A DNA stretch of 64,000 nucleotides from Veillonellaceae bacterium SB90 (lineage in GTDB: Bacteria; Bacillota; Negativicutes; Selenomonadales; Selenomonadaceae). The translations under genes and the position numbers were made by a program. The stretch lies in assembly GCA_902364065.1 (NCBI GenBank), contig CABJCJ010000004.1, positions 1 to 64,000 on the forward strand, written 5' to 3'. Each line of letters opens with the position of its first letter. Position 1 is the stretch's first letter. This document shows, piece after piece, positions 7,463-15,991 of the stretch. The notes below the pieces were generated by a model. The model was not told the origin of the DNA. It saw only the letters and a program-made list of their open reading frames with translations, and searched no databases.

Positions 7463-8562
7463 CGAAACAGGAAGAACGGGAACTGGCGGCCCGCCTTGTT
7501 AAAGAAATCGGCCGCATGGCAGAGCAGGCGGATCATACCCTGCGCTTCATGGAAGTCTGTGGCACGCATACCGTCGCCATCTTCCGCGCGGGACTGCGCC
7601 AGATGCTGCCTCCCAAGGTGGAACTCGTGTCGGGCCCGGGCTGTCCGGTCTGCGTGACGCCCGATGATTACATGGACAAGGCCATCACGTATGCCAAGCG
7701 CGACGATGTCATCCTGACGACCTTCGGCGATATGCTCAAGGTTCCGGGCTCGACGTCGAGTCTGATGGAAGCCAAGGCGGAAGGCGCGGACATCCGCATC
7801 GTTTACTCGCCGCTTGACAGTTTGCAGGTAGCGAAGGAAAATCCTGATAAGAAGGTCATTTTCCTGGCTGTCGGCTTTGAGACGACGGCTCCGACGGCGG
7901 CGGCCACGGTGCTGGCTGCCAGAGAACAGGGCCTCACGAATCTCTACATGTTGTCGGCGCAGAAGCTTGTGCCGCCGGCGCTGCGGGCTCTGCTCGATGA
8001 TCCGGAGGTCCGCGTCGACGGCTTTATCCTGCCGGGCCATGTCTCGGTCATCACGGGTACGGAAGTCTTTTCGTTCCTTGTGGATGAGTATCACATGCCA
8101 GGCGTTGTCACGGGCTTTGAGCCGCTGCAGATCCTGCGCTCGCTCTATCGCCTCATGAAGCAGGTGACAGAAGGCGCTGCACGCATCGAGAACGAGTATG
8201 GCAGCGTCGTCCATCCGGGTGGCAGCCCTGCGGCCCGCAAGGCCACGGAACTCGTCTATGAGCCCGCTGATGCGGCCTGGCGCGGCATTGGCGTGATTCC
8301 CGAATCGGGTCTGCGCATGCGGGACGCCTTTGGCGCGTACGATATCGAACGTCTGCTGCCGCTCGACGTACCAATGGGGAAGAACAAGCCGGGCTGCCGC
8401 TGTGGCGAGGTCCTGCGCGGCATCGTGACGCCAAAGGAATGCCCGCTCTTTGGCAAGGTCTGCGTGCCGACGCATGCCGTAGGCCCCTGCATGGTGTCGG
8501 TGGAAGGCGTCTGTGCGGCCTGGTATAAATATGGACAAGGGAGATTTGAATATGGCAGATGA
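7459..8562 (+). CDS. hypD: Hydrogenase Fe-cyanide assembly scaffold HypD
   Basis: HypD is the [4Fe-4S] scaffold on which the Fe(CN)2CO group is assembled with HypC and HypE. Signature residues are present: MEVCGTHT (C34), GPGCPVCVTP (C62, C65), GFETTAPT, LPGHVSVI, and a C-terminal cysteine cluster (PGCRCGEV...KECPLFGKVCVPT) for the iron-sulfur site. 367 residues is the usual length. The start overlaps hypC (ATGA) and the 3' end overlaps the likely hypE start by 11 bases. Confidence 0.95.
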   Translation: MTKQEERELAARLVKEIGRMAEQADHTLRFMEVCGTHTVAIFRAGLRQMLPPKVELVSGPGCPVCVTPDDYMDKAITYAKRDDVILTTFGDMLKVPGSTSSLMEAKAEGADIRIVYSPLDSLQVAKENPDKKVIFLAVGFETTAPTAAATVLAAREQGLTNLYMLSAQKLVPPALRALLDDPEVRVDGFILPGHVSVITGTEVFSFLVDEYHMPGVVTGFEPLQILRSLYRLMKQVTEGAARIENEYGSVVHPGGSPAARKATELVYEPADAAWRGIGVIPESGLRMRDAFGAYDIERLLPLDVPMGKNKPGCRCGEVLRGIVTPKECPLFGKVCVPTHAVGPCMVSVEGVCAAWYKYGQGRFEYGR

Positions 8563-9559
8563 ATACATTACCCTGGCGCATGGCGCCGGCGGCAAGATGA
8601 GCCAGGAACTCATGCAGGAGGTCATCCTGCCGGAGTTCTCGAATCCGCTGCTCGATGAACTTCACGATGGAGCCCAGGTCAAGATGAGCGGCAATGTGGC
8701 ATTCACGACGGATTCCTACGTCGTGCGCCCGCTGTTCTTTGCCGGCGGCAACATCGGCAAGCTCGCCATCTGCGGCACGGTCAATGATTTGTCGATGACG
8801 GGTGCTGTACCGCGTTACATCTCAGTCGGCATGATTCTTGAAGAAGGTTTCCCGATTGCAGATCTTCGCAAGATTGCCCACACGATGCATGAGATGGCGG
8901 CAAAGGCCGGCGTCGCCATCGTCACGGGCGACACGAAGGTGGTAGAGCGCGGCAAGGCTGACGGTATTTTCATCAATACGGCCGGTATCGGCGACATCAT
9001 TCCCGGCACGCATATCTCGCCGCGTCGCGTGCAGCCCGGCATGAAAATCCTCCTGTCCGGCTTCATCGGCGATCATGCGGCCACCATTCTGGCCGGCCGT
9101 CACGGACTTGAACTGCCGGATACAATCAAGACGGACTGTGCGCCGCTGAACTCCCTGACGAAGGCCATGCTGGACGCGGCACCCGATATCGCGGTGCTGC
9201 GCGATCCGACGCGTGGCGGCGTGGCAGCGGTGCTCAATGAGATTGCGGAAGCCTCGCACTGCGGTGTACTCATTGAAGAGGATGCCCTGCCGGTGCGTCC
9301 AGAGGTCCGCGGCGTCTGCGACATCCTGGGCTTCGATCCGCTTTACCTGGCCAACGAGGGCAAATGCATCGCCTTCGTGCCGGCTGAGAAAGCCGATGAA
9401 GTCCTCTCTGTGATGCGTGATAATCCGTACGGCAAAGATGCCTGCCTTATCGGCGAAGTTACGTCCGAGGCGCCGGGCCAGGTCGGCCTGCGTACGGGTA
9501 TAGGCGGCATCCGCATCGTCGATATGCCGCTCGGCAATCTGGTGCCGCGCATCTGCTGA
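8552..9559 (+). CDS. hypE: Hydrogenase cyanide-ligand synthesis protein HypE
   Basis: HypE dehydrates a thiocarbamate on its C-terminal cysteine to thiocyanate, giving the CN ligands. The product belongs to the PurM/AIR-synthase superfamily (LAHGAGGKMSQELM near the start, CGTVNDLSMTGA, VTGDTKVVERGK, RDPTRGGVAAVLNE) and ends PRIC, with the required terminal Cys335. I chose ATG 8552 (AAGGGAGA upstream) over in-frame starts further inside hypD. HypF, the carbamoyl donor that HypE needs, is not encoded in this window. This is the last gene of the hydrogenase operon. Confidence 0.95.
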   Translation: MADEYITLAHGAGGKMSQELMQEVILPEFSNPLLDELHDGAQVKMSGNVAFTTDSYVVRPLFFAGGNIGKLAICGTVNDLSMTGAVPRYISVGMILEEGFPIADLRKIAHTMHEMAAKAGVAIVTGDTKVVERGKADGIFINTAGIGDIIPGTHISPRRVQPGMKILLSGFIGDHAATILAGRHGLELPDTIKTDCAPLNSLTKAMLDAAPDIAVLRDPTRGGVAAVLNEIAEASHCGVLIEEDALPVRPEVRGVCDILGFDPLYLANEGKCIAFVPAEKADEVLSVMRDNPYGKDACLIGEVTSEAPGQVGLRTGIGGIRIVDMPLGNLVPRIC

Positions 9560-9577
9560 TTGTGAAAGCCATTCTCC

Positions 9578-9601
9578 GCTTGAACAAGCCTTTTGTTTTT
9601 T
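9578..9601 (+). terminator. Weak terminator after hypE
   Basis: A short GCTT/AAGC hairpin is followed by CTTTTGTTTTTTT. The stem is only 4 bp, so this is tentative. Confidence 0.35.
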
Positions 9602-9621
9602 TATCTGTTTCGTTGTATACT
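9593..9621 (+). promoter_or_regulatory. Promoter of the secreted protein gene at 9721
   Basis: TTGTTT (9593-9598), 17 bases, TATACT (9616-9621), about 100 bases upstream of the start codon. Confidence 0.5.
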
Positions 9622-9720
9622 ATAAGATGTATGTGCTGATCGTGTGGCCATACGCTGAAGATATGAAGATAGAGAGATGACGTCACGGACGTTCAAGAAA
9701 GAAGAAAGCGGGATTATAGG

Positions 9721-10140
9721 ATGAACTTTCGCAGGATTGCTTGCCTGCTGGCCGTCTGCATGGTGCTTTTGAGCAGTATTTGCCTGGCCGAGGAACATAT
9801 GGAATTTGTCGATGCGAACGGTTCGACGGGTTACTATGTCGATGTCGATACCATCGCACCGGAAACCATCGTTGAGAACGATGCGCAGCGCACGCTCTGG
9901 AATGCCGATGTCGCTGTAGTGCGGGCGGATCTCAACCGCCGCTATCTCTACGCGATGCGTTTCGATCCGGATAAGAGGACCTATCAGATCTTCCATTCGG
10001 AGGTACAGCGTTACGATACGAAAGATGTCCTGCAATCAAGCGATACCGTGGAAGCGCCGCGTGCTTACGCGTCGTCTTCACCCATGAATGAAATCGTACA
10101 ATTCATCATCAGCACGGCGTCATCGTCGTCAAATGAATAA
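9721..10140 (+). CDS. Secreted protein of unknown function
   Basis: 139 residues with a clear N-terminal signal peptide (MNFRRIACLLAVCMVLLSSI, cleavage probably at CLA/EE). The mature part is about 115 residues, rich in beta-type segments (EHMEFVDANGSTGYYVDVDT), with a serine-rich tail. No catalytic or binding motif is recognisable. The sequence resembles the small periplasmic or surface-exposed proteins common in Selenomonadaceae, which I recall only generically. It has its own promoter and terminator. Confidence 0.75.
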   Translation: MNFRRIACLLAVCMVLLSSICLAEEHMEFVDANGSTGYYVDVDTIAPETIVENDAQRTLWNADVAVVRADLNRRYLYAMRFDPDKRTYQIFHSEVQRYDTKDVLQSSDTVEAPRAYASSSPMNEIVQFIISTASSSSNE

Positions 10141-10171
10141 AAGCCAGCCCGTAAGGGCCGGCTCTTTTTTC
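10141..10171 (+). terminator. Rho-independent terminator
   Basis: AGCCAGCCC-GTAA-GGGCCGGCT (one wobble pair) followed by CTTTTTT, directly after the stop codon at 10140. Confidence 0.85.
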
Positions 10172-10227
10172 TAAGAGAATGAGCCTCATTTCTTTTCCAT
10201 ATCCCGGAGGGAGGCAGGGAAATGGGC

Positions 10228-10257
10228 AAAAAAAGAAGGGCACCAAGAGGTGCCCTT
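10228..10257 (-). terminator. Hairpin with T-run on the minus strand
   Basis: AAGGGCACC-AAGA-GGTGCCCTT is preceded on the plus strand by a run of A, so as RNA it is terminator-like only when read from the minus strand. No minus-strand gene lies nearby; it may block antisense reading, or act as a leader hairpin upstream of the CDF gene. Confidence 0.5.
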
Positions 10258-10393
10258 AAAGCAAGAACATAGTATAAAATATAAGTGCTTTTGAGTAGGT
10301 CGATCACTCGACAAGTTCATTATAGCGGGGCGGAGTTTCTTTGTCCAGCTGTTTTTCGTTTTACGCTGCTATTATTTTTAGGGGGAAATCCAT

Positions 10394-11323
10394 ATGTCCA
10401 AAAGCGCTGCTTTAAAACAGCGGACCGCTTATTTATCCATATTTTCCAATACGACGCTGGTGCTCCTGAAGCTGGCGGTCGGCATCTATGTCGGAGCGGT
10501 CAGCCTCATTTCGGAAGCCCTGCATTCAGGCGTCGACCTCATTGCCGCACTCATTGCATTCTGGGCAGTGAGGAAGTCTGTGACGCCGCCGGACACCGAA
10601 CACGATTACGGCCATGGCAAGTACGAGAACCTGTCGGCGGCCGTCGAAGCCCTGCTAATCGTGGCGGCGGCCATCGGCATCCTGTATGAATCCGTGATGA
10701 AGTTTGCGGAGAGCCGGGTCCCCGAGATGCTCGGCTACGGCATTGCCATCATGGGCATATCCATCGTTATCAATTTCTTTGTCTCACATCGCCTGATCCG
10801 GGTGGCCAGAGAAACGGGCTCGCAGGCACTCGAAGCCGACGGACTGCACCTGCGCGCGGATATCTGGACTTCTGTCGGCGTACTCCTGGGCCTCGTGCTC
10901 ATGCAGATCACGGGCTGGGCCTGGCTCGATCCGCTCATCGCCATCTTTGTCGCCGGCATCATCTTTCGCGCCGGCTGGCGCATGGTCGTCGATTCGACGA
11001 TGCAGCTCACGGATGCGAGCCTGCCGGAAGAAGAGGAGGAGCGCATCCGCAAGATCATCGAGAGTGTGCCGGAGGTGCGCGGCTGCCATTGCCTGCGGAC
11101 GCGCCGCTCGGGCTCCTATAAGCTGCTCGACGTCCATGTGCTGTTTGACGGTACGATGCATCTCTCTCAGGTACACGCCATCTGCGATGAGCTCGAGCAG
11201 CTTATCCGCAAGGAATTCGGCACCTTTGACATCATGATCCATCCGGAGCCTGATGGCTATCACAATAAAGAGACGAAAGTCTCGCTTTATGAAGAATCAC
11301 AGGGGTTCGACCCGAAAAATTGA
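10394..11323 (+). CDS. Cation diffusion facilitator family metal efflux transporter
   Basis: A 309-residue inner-membrane antiporter exporting divalent metals (Zn, Fe, Mn, Co or Ni) against protons. It has about six hydrophobic helices in residues 10-205 and the family metal-site pattern HSGVD in helix 2 and HLRAD in helix 5 (a four-ligand H/D site). The cytosolic C-terminal domain (residues 210-290) contains RTRRSG and a histidine-bearing HVLFDG segment. I cannot fix the metal from sequence. It is a single gene with GGGGGAAA upstream of the ATG. Confidence 0.9.
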   Translation: MSKSAALKQRTAYLSIFSNTTLVLLKLAVGIYVGAVSLISEALHSGVDLIAALIAFWAVRKSVTPPDTEHDYGHGKYENLSAAVEALLIVAAAIGILYESVMKFAESRVPEMLGYGIAIMGISIVINFFVSHRLIRVARETGSQALEADGLHLRADIWTSVGVLLGLVLMQITGWAWLDPLIAIFVAGIIFRAGWRMVVDSTMQLTDASLPEEEEERIRKIIESVPEVRGCHCLRTRRSGSYKLLDVHVLFDGTMHLSQVHAICDELEQLIRKEFGTFDIMIHPEPDGYHNKETKVSLYEESQGFDPKN

Positions 11324-11430
11324 TGGGTTTTCGTCTTGCCTTTTTATTCGAACTATGCCAGAATAAGAATCATGAACGAAACAATACCAGCACAATACGG
11401 CGTAATGCCAGATGAATGGAGGTTCAATCT

Positions 11431-12357
11431 ATGAAATTTCACAAGCTCCTCAGCGTGCTGCTGAGTGCCGTCCTCCTGGTGTCTTCCATGGGAATCACGG
11501 CGGCAGCTACGCCCGAAACCGTACAGGATAAGCTCGGTGCAGTCGAGAAGGACACGTATGGCACGGAGCAGACCGGCGCGCTGATCGACCGGATCAACAG
11601 GCTCGAGAAGGACTATGACGGCACGCACCGTACGGGCAGCATGATGGCCCGCGTCAATGCCATCTATAATGAAGTCTATACGAACAGCACGAAGCCGTCG
11701 CTGCTCGCGGACCTCAATGCCGTGGAATGGAATATCGGCCATGAGGTCAGCATGGACCCCGTCGATACGCGCGTGGCCAATCTCGAGATGGATTTGACGG
11801 GCAAGACGGGTACAGGGACTTACCGTGAACGCCTGGCAAAGCTTTCGCAGGCCTCGTTCGGCAGTGCAGAACTGCCGCTTTCGCAGGTGCGCGTGCCGTC
11901 CGATACGCTCGTGAAGATTGCGCTGGTGACGCCGGTCAACTCGAATAACCTGAAAGTCGGCGATACGATCCGCTATCAGGTGTCGCAGGATGTACTCGTC
12001 GATGGCAAGCTCGTCTTTGCCAAGGGCCTGCCGGGCGAGGGCACGGTCACGAAGGTAAAACAGGCACGCAACTTCGGCCGCAATGCCGAGGTGCAGATTG
12101 ACTTCAATAAGACGAAGTCGATTGACGGGACGTATGTCGATACGTATATCGGCGAAGAGGCCAAGAAAGAGATGAAGAATCTCGCGATGGCAGCAGGTGC
12201 GAGCATCGCGGGCATTGCGATCCTCGGGCCAATCGGTGTGGTCGCCGGTGCATTCGTGCACGGCAAGGATGTGAACCTGCCGGCGGGTACGGAGCTCTTC
12301 ATCCAGACGAAGGGCGATGCGGTGCTGTACGGCGTCGCGACGACACAGGTCAAATAA
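11431..12357 (+). CDS. Secreted protein with C-terminal glycine/alanine-rich hydrophobic segment, unknown function
   Basis: 308 residues with a signal peptide (MKFHKLLSVLLSAVLLVSSM, cleavage near AAA/TP). I chose ATG 11431 (ATGGAGG 8-9 bases upstream) over the upstream in-frame start at 11416. Residues 25-145 are helical and repeat a phrase: KLGAVEKDTYGTEQTG, RINRLEKDYDGTHRTG and LEMDLTGKTGTGTY are about 28-80 residues apart. A beta-rich part (150-250) follows, then a hydrophobic AAGASIAGIAILGPIGVVAG stretch and a final PAGTELFIQTKGDA. Several envelope proteins with a late hydrophobic hairpin look like this, but I do not recognise the family. Confidence 0.75.
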   Translation: MKFHKLLSVLLSAVLLVSSMGITAAATPETVQDKLGAVEKDTYGTEQTGALIDRINRLEKDYDGTHRTGSMMARVNAIYNEVYTNSTKPSLLADLNAVEWNIGHEVSMDPVDTRVANLEMDLTGKTGTGTYRERLAKLSQASFGSAELPLSQVRVPSDTLVKIALVTPVNSNNLKVGDTIRYQVSQDVLVDGKLVFAKGLPGEGTVTKVKQARNFGRNAEVQIDFNKTKSIDGTYVDTYIGEEAKKEMKNLAMAAGASIAGIAILGPIGVVAGAFVHGKDVNLPAGTELFIQTKGDAVLYGVATTQVK

Positions 12358-12368
12358 ACAGATACAGG

Positions 12369-12416
12369 AAGCTGCCATGTCAGATTGAAGTGCGTTTGAT
12401 ATGGCAGCTTTGTTTT
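12369..12416 (+). terminator. Rho-independent terminator
   Basis: GCTGCCAT (12371-12378) pairs with ATGGCAGC (12401-12408), followed by TTTGTTTTG. It ends the gene at 11431. Confidence 0.75.
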
Positions 12417-12439
12417 GTTGGTGATGCATAGCCGGGGGT

Positions 12440-12660
12440 AGCCGGGCAACGGTCGGCGCTGCGGCATGTATTTTGGCTTCGTCGCTCCGCTGAATGTGAC
12501 CCAACTTGCGACAAGCATAAACGGATCCTCGCCGCATACCGCGGCGTTTTGACATCGATGCGCTATGATATGTTGTATCGGGTCCCATCCCTGCGGGCAA
12601 TCGCTGCGCTCCTGCAGGCAAAATACATGCCTCCGCTCGGGCCAGTGGCGTCAACAGGCC
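12440..12660. repeat. Large imperfect inverted repeat A in gene-free DNA
   Basis: GGCATGTATTTTG (12463-12475) and CAAAATACATGCC (12619-12631) are a perfect 13-bp inverted pair about 145 bases apart. A smaller hairpin inside (CGCCGC-ATACC-GCGGCG then TTTT, 12530-12550) resembles a terminator. No reading frame here looks like a gene: frames on both strands have odd composition and no start context. It may be a degenerate mobile or intergenic repeat. Confidence 0.55.
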
Positions 12661-12683
12661 AATGCCAGTATGCTGGACGGGGA

Positions 12684-12870
12684 GGGGAGAAATGGGCATA
12701 AGTGGAGCGTTTGGCAATCTGCGTTAAGAAGCTATTTTTCCCAAACCGGACTCCTGGCAAAAGAGCGTCCGTTCAAGCGTAAGCGCGTTTAGCTCTTTTG
12801 TCAGGCTTAATTCTGCGGGGAAAAATAGTTTTAGCAGATTGACTTCGCGGAGCGTTGCCCGTTTCTCCCC
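12684..12870. repeat. Large nested palindrome B, possible MITE or structured RNA
   Basis: The two halves of this 187-bp stretch are nearly reverse complements. The matches are 12684-12698 with 12856-12870 (14 of 15), 12715-12722 with 12834-12841 (8 of 8), 12732-12742 with 12818-12828 (11 of 11) and 12753-12766 with 12792-12805 (13 of 14). The matches keep the same order and nearly the same spacing, so as single-stranded DNA or RNA it would fold into one long interrupted stem. No transposase or reverse transcriptase gene is nearby. Confidence 0.7.
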
Positions 12871-12949
12871 GCCTTTTCTGCTGCTCATCCCTATATTGCA
12901 GCCCCGCCTTTTTGTTAGTACCAGCTTGCAAGACAAGGTCTTTTTTATC

Positions 12950-12958
12950 TGGTATAAT
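12950..12958 (+). promoter_or_regulatory. Extended -10 promoter of the DUF2232-gdpP-rplI cluster
   Basis: TGGTATAAT (an extended -10, TGN plus TATAAT) lies about 35 bases upstream of the start codon at 12993. No good -35 is seen, as is common with extended -10 sites. Confidence 0.55.
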
Positions 12959-12992
12959 GGAGAATAGCCTAAAATAAGGAAAGGATGAAGAA

Positions 12993-13949
12993 ATGACTTC
13001 CTATAGACTCAAGCCCTTGACAGAAAGCAGCCTGCTTTCTGCTTTGACTGTCATCCTGGCGCTGGCCGCCGTCTACCTGCCTGTCATCGGTATGGTGGCG
13101 GCACTCGTGTGGGCTTTGCCCATCATTGTCCTGGTCGTTCGCCATGGAATGCGCTGGGGCATCATGGCCGTTCTCGTATCCGGCATCATCATGGCCCTGC
13201 TCATCGAGCCTCTGCTGTCGCTGCGCATGGTCATTTCCTTTGCCCCGACGGGGCTCATGCTCGGCGTGGCCTTTCGCAGACAGTGGTCGGGATCGAAGAC
13301 CTTTGGCTCGGCACTGCTCGTTTCGGTCGTGGCCAAGCTGTTGTCTTTGGGGATTTTGTTCCTCATAACGGCTGTCAATCCACTGACCTTGGAACTGAAT
13401 GCTCTGCAAAGCAGCGTTAATCAGAGCCTCACGGTGTACGAACAGATGGGAATGGATCCGGCGGCCTTGGATAAGAGCCGTGCGGAAATAACGCACAGCT
13501 TGGAATTTTTGAGCTTGCTGATGCCACTTATTGTTGCTGCCATGGGGCTGATGGATACCGCAGTTGGTTATCTGATCGGTTGCCGTGTCCTGCATCGTCT
13601 TGGGTACCAGGTACCGCATCTGCCTCCCTTTTCTGAGTGGCACTTGCCACAGGTTTTTCTCTATATTTTTGGCTTTGCCCTGGTGGGCCTTTACTGGGGA
13701 GGCACGCGGGAGCTTCAGTGGCTTTATCAAACAGCGATGAATTTAAATATGGTGGCGATGTTTGCCGGCATTGTTCAGGGGCTTTCTCTCATGAGTTACG
13801 TTTTGTTACGATATCGTGTGCGGCGTCCTCTGCGTTTGATGTTGTACATACTGGTCCTTATGGGAGGACCGCTTTCGCAGGTCCTGGCCTTTACGGGCCT
13901 TTTCGACATGGTCTTTGACTATCGGCGCCGTTTTGGCGGCCGGTCATAA
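12993..13949 (+). CDS. DUF2232 (YybS-like) membrane protein
   Basis: A 318-residue polytopic membrane protein with about eight hydrophobic helices. It starts MTSYRLKPLTESSLLSALTV and has the ECF-S-like arrangement of the DUF2232/YybS family, whose role is unknown. The neighbourhood (gdpP, rplI, dnaB) is the conserved Firmicute setting for yybS, which is the main support. Codon use is more relaxed and lower in GC than the flanking genes. AAGGA lies before the ATG. It is probably co-transcribed with gdpP, which starts 32 bases later. Confidence 0.85.
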   Translation: MTSYRLKPLTESSLLSALTVILALAAVYLPVIGMVAALVWALPIIVLVVRHGMRWGIMAVLVSGIIMALLIEPLLSLRMVISFAPTGLMLGVAFRRQWSGSKTFGSALLVSVVAKLLSLGILFLITAVNPLTLELNALQSSVNQSLTVYEQMGMDPAALDKSRAEITHSLEFLSLLMPLIVAAMGLMDTAVGYLIGCRVLHRLGYQVPHLPPFSEWHLPQVFLYIFGFALVGLYWGGTRELQWLYQTAMNLNMVAMFAGIVQGLSLMSYVLLRYRVRRPLRLMLYILVLMGGPLSQVLAFTGLFDMVFDYRRRFGGRS

Positions 13950-13981
13950 GGGATTGTCGGAATAGAAATGAGGTGAGAAAA

Positions 13982-15991
13982 ATGCCGCGAAATCTCTCGG
14001 CATGGATCGATCTGACGATACACCTGCTCATCATGCTGGTGCTCATCGGCATATTATCGTATTACAACCAGTTCATTGCGGCCATTGCCTTTGTCGTCTG
14101 GCTCTGCCTGGCATCCTTTGCACGGGAGCGCTGCTCCGACCGTTCACGCCGGTTTCAGCGTTACTGCCGCAACGTCGTGCGCAACCTCAATGAGATGATG
14201 AATTATGCCATCGAGGATCTTCCTCAGGCCATTCTGATCGTCAACGAGGAGGGGCGCATCCAGTGGTGCAATGACCGCATCAAGGAGTATGCCGGCGAGA
14301 AACCCGAGCAGGATACGGATGCCAAGGATATATGGCCGGGCCTCATCATAGGACCGGTCTGGGGAACGGTGGGCGAGTACGTCTTTGCACATGAAGACCA
14401 TTACTATCAGGTGCGCTACCGGCCGGTACCAGTGCCGCCGCATCAGCAGCCGCTGATGGCGCTCTACGTTCAGGACATCACGAGTTTTGAGCAGCTGCGC
14501 AATACCTTCAAGGGCAGCCGCACGGTTCTCGTCTACATCCAGATTGACAATTACGATGAGGTCATCCAGGGTCAGGATGAGGCGGAACGCACGGCACTGC
14601 TGCTTTCGGTCAACCAGCAGCTCGATGCCTGGATGAAGAGTCTTGGCGGCTTTATGCGCCGCGTTTCCGATGATCTCTACATCGTCATATTGGAACGACA
14701 GTCGCTCGACAAAGCCATTGCCGGCAAGTTCGACATCCTCGACAAGGTCCGCCAGCTTCAGAGTACGAACCGCCTGCCGGTCACGCTCTCTATGGGCGTG
14801 GCGGTTGCGGATACGCAGAGCATGGCGGAGCTCGGCGCACAGGCTCAGGCCGGCCTCGATCTGGCACTTGGCCGCGGCGGCGACCAGGTGGCTGTGCAGA
14901 TTGGCGGCAAGACACAGTTCTTTGGCGGCCGTGCCAAGGCTGTGGAGAAGCATACGCGCGTCAAGGCCCGCGTGGTCGCACATGCCATCCGTGAAATCAT
15001 GGACGGTGCCGACGAGATTTACGTCATGGGCCATCACAACGAGGACTTTGACTGCTTCGGCGCAGCCATGGGCGTGGCCAAGATGGCCCGCCAGCTCAAC
15101 AAGCCGGTGCATCTCGTGCTTTCAGACATGAATGAAGGCATTGATAAATTCGCGGATATTATGAAGGATGATGAGAGTTATCGCCATATCATCGTGCGGG
15201 CCAATGAGCTTGTCAATATGACAGCGCTCAATCCGGTGCTCATCGTCGTCGATACGCATATCCCGCATCTCGTGGCGGATCCATCCCTCTTGGAACGCAT
15301 TCACCGCGTCATCGTCATCGACCACCATCGCCGCAGCGAGCATTTCATCAAGAATCCGCTGCTCGTCTACATCGAGCCGGCTTCGAGCTCGACGAGTGAG
15401 CTCGTCACGGAGCTCCTGATGTATTTTAGCGAGAATCTCGTGCTTTCGCGCGTCGAAGCGACAGCTCTTTACTCTGGTATTGTCGTCGATACGAAGAATT
15501 TTGCCGTGCAGACGGGTGTGCGCACCTTTGATGCGGCGGCCTATCTGCGGCGCAGCGGCGCCGATCCCGTCATGGTACGCCATCTGTTCCGCACGGATTA
15601 CGAGACGACGGTGGCCCTGGCGCGCACGAAGGCGCGTTCGGAGTATTATCCGGGCGGGCTCATCGTCTCGACCTGTCCCGAGATCATGTCGAATGGCCAG
15701 GTCATTGCCGCACAGGCAGCCGATTCACTGCTGCGCATCGAGAATGTCTGCATGAGCATCGTGGTCTTCCAGCTTTCGGAGGATACGGTGGGCATCAGTG
15801 CGCGCTCGACGGGCGACATGAATGTACAGGTCATCATGGAGGCCTTTGGCGGCGGCGGTCATCAGAATGTGGCCGGCGCGCAGATCAAGGGTGCCAAATT
15901 GGAAGATATCAAACAGCAGGCGATCGAGATCGCCCGCAAATACATAGAGGAGTCTGATAAAGATGAAAGTAATACTTCAGCAGGACGTTAA
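13982..15991 (+). CDS. gdpP: Cyclic-di-AMP phosphodiesterase, GdpP family
   Basis: This membrane-bound enzyme hydrolyses c-di-AMP. In order: two transmembrane helices (residues 1-50), a PAS-like domain (about 75-165), a degenerate GGDEF domain (about 170-310) without a GGDEF motif, then DHH (about 335-500) and DHHA1 (to 660) domains. Metal-site motifs are GHHNEDFDCFGAAMG, VDTH and VIDHHRR; the nucleotide-binding GGGGHQNVAGAQ closes the protein. I chose ATG 13982 with GAGGTGAG just upstream; a GTG at 13973 would add three residues. The 3' end overlaps rplI by 29 bases. The family affects osmotic balance and cell-wall stress, fitting a cell that also has Trk potassium uptake. Confidence 0.93.
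   Translation: MPRNLSAWIDLTIHLLIMLVLIGILSYYNQFIAAIAFVVWLCLASFARERCSDRSRRFQRYCRNVVRNLNEMMNYAIEDLPQAILIVNEEGRIQWCNDRIKEYAGEKPEQDTDAKDIWPGLIIGPVWGTVGEYVFAHEDHYYQVRYRPVPVPPHQQPLMALYVQDITSFEQLRNTFKGSRTVLVYIQIDNYDEVIQGQDEAERTALLLSVNQQLDAWMKSLGGFMRRVSDDLYIVILERQSLDKAIAGKFDILDKVRQLQSTNRLPVTLSMGVAVADTQSMAELGAQAQAGLDLALGRGGDQVAVQIGGKTQFFGGRAKAVEKHTRVKARVVAHAIREIMDGADEIYVMGHHNEDFDCFGAAMGVAKMARQLNKPVHLVLSDMNEGIDKFADIMKDDESYRHIIVRANELVNMTALNPVLIVVDTHIPHLVADPSLLERIHRVIVIDHHRRSEHFIKNPLLVYIEPASSSTSELVTELLMYFSENLVLSRVEATALYSGIVVDTKNFAVQTGVRTFDAAAYLRRSGADPVMVRHLFRTDYETTVALARTKARSEYYPGGLIVSTCPEIMSNGQVIAAQAADSLLRIENVCMSIVVFQLSEDTVGISARSTGDMNVQVIMEAFGGGGHQNVAGAQIKGAKLEDIKQQAIEIARKYIEESDKDESNTSAGR

Noticed and set aside
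11353..12717. 454-codon minus-strand frame covering the secreted protein gene and palindrome A
   Set aside because: It spans a terminator and a signal-peptide gene on the other strand and has no start context; the palindrome region only happens to be open.
12565..12792. 75-codon plus-strand frame across the palindromes
   Set aside because: No ribosome site, odd composition (Cys/Arg/Ser), and it crosses the stem of repeat B.
12684..12870. Palindrome B as a retron msr-msd or integron attC site
   Set aside because: No reverse transcriptase or integrase gene is in reach, and the branching G and core sites are not evident; left as an unexplained repeat.
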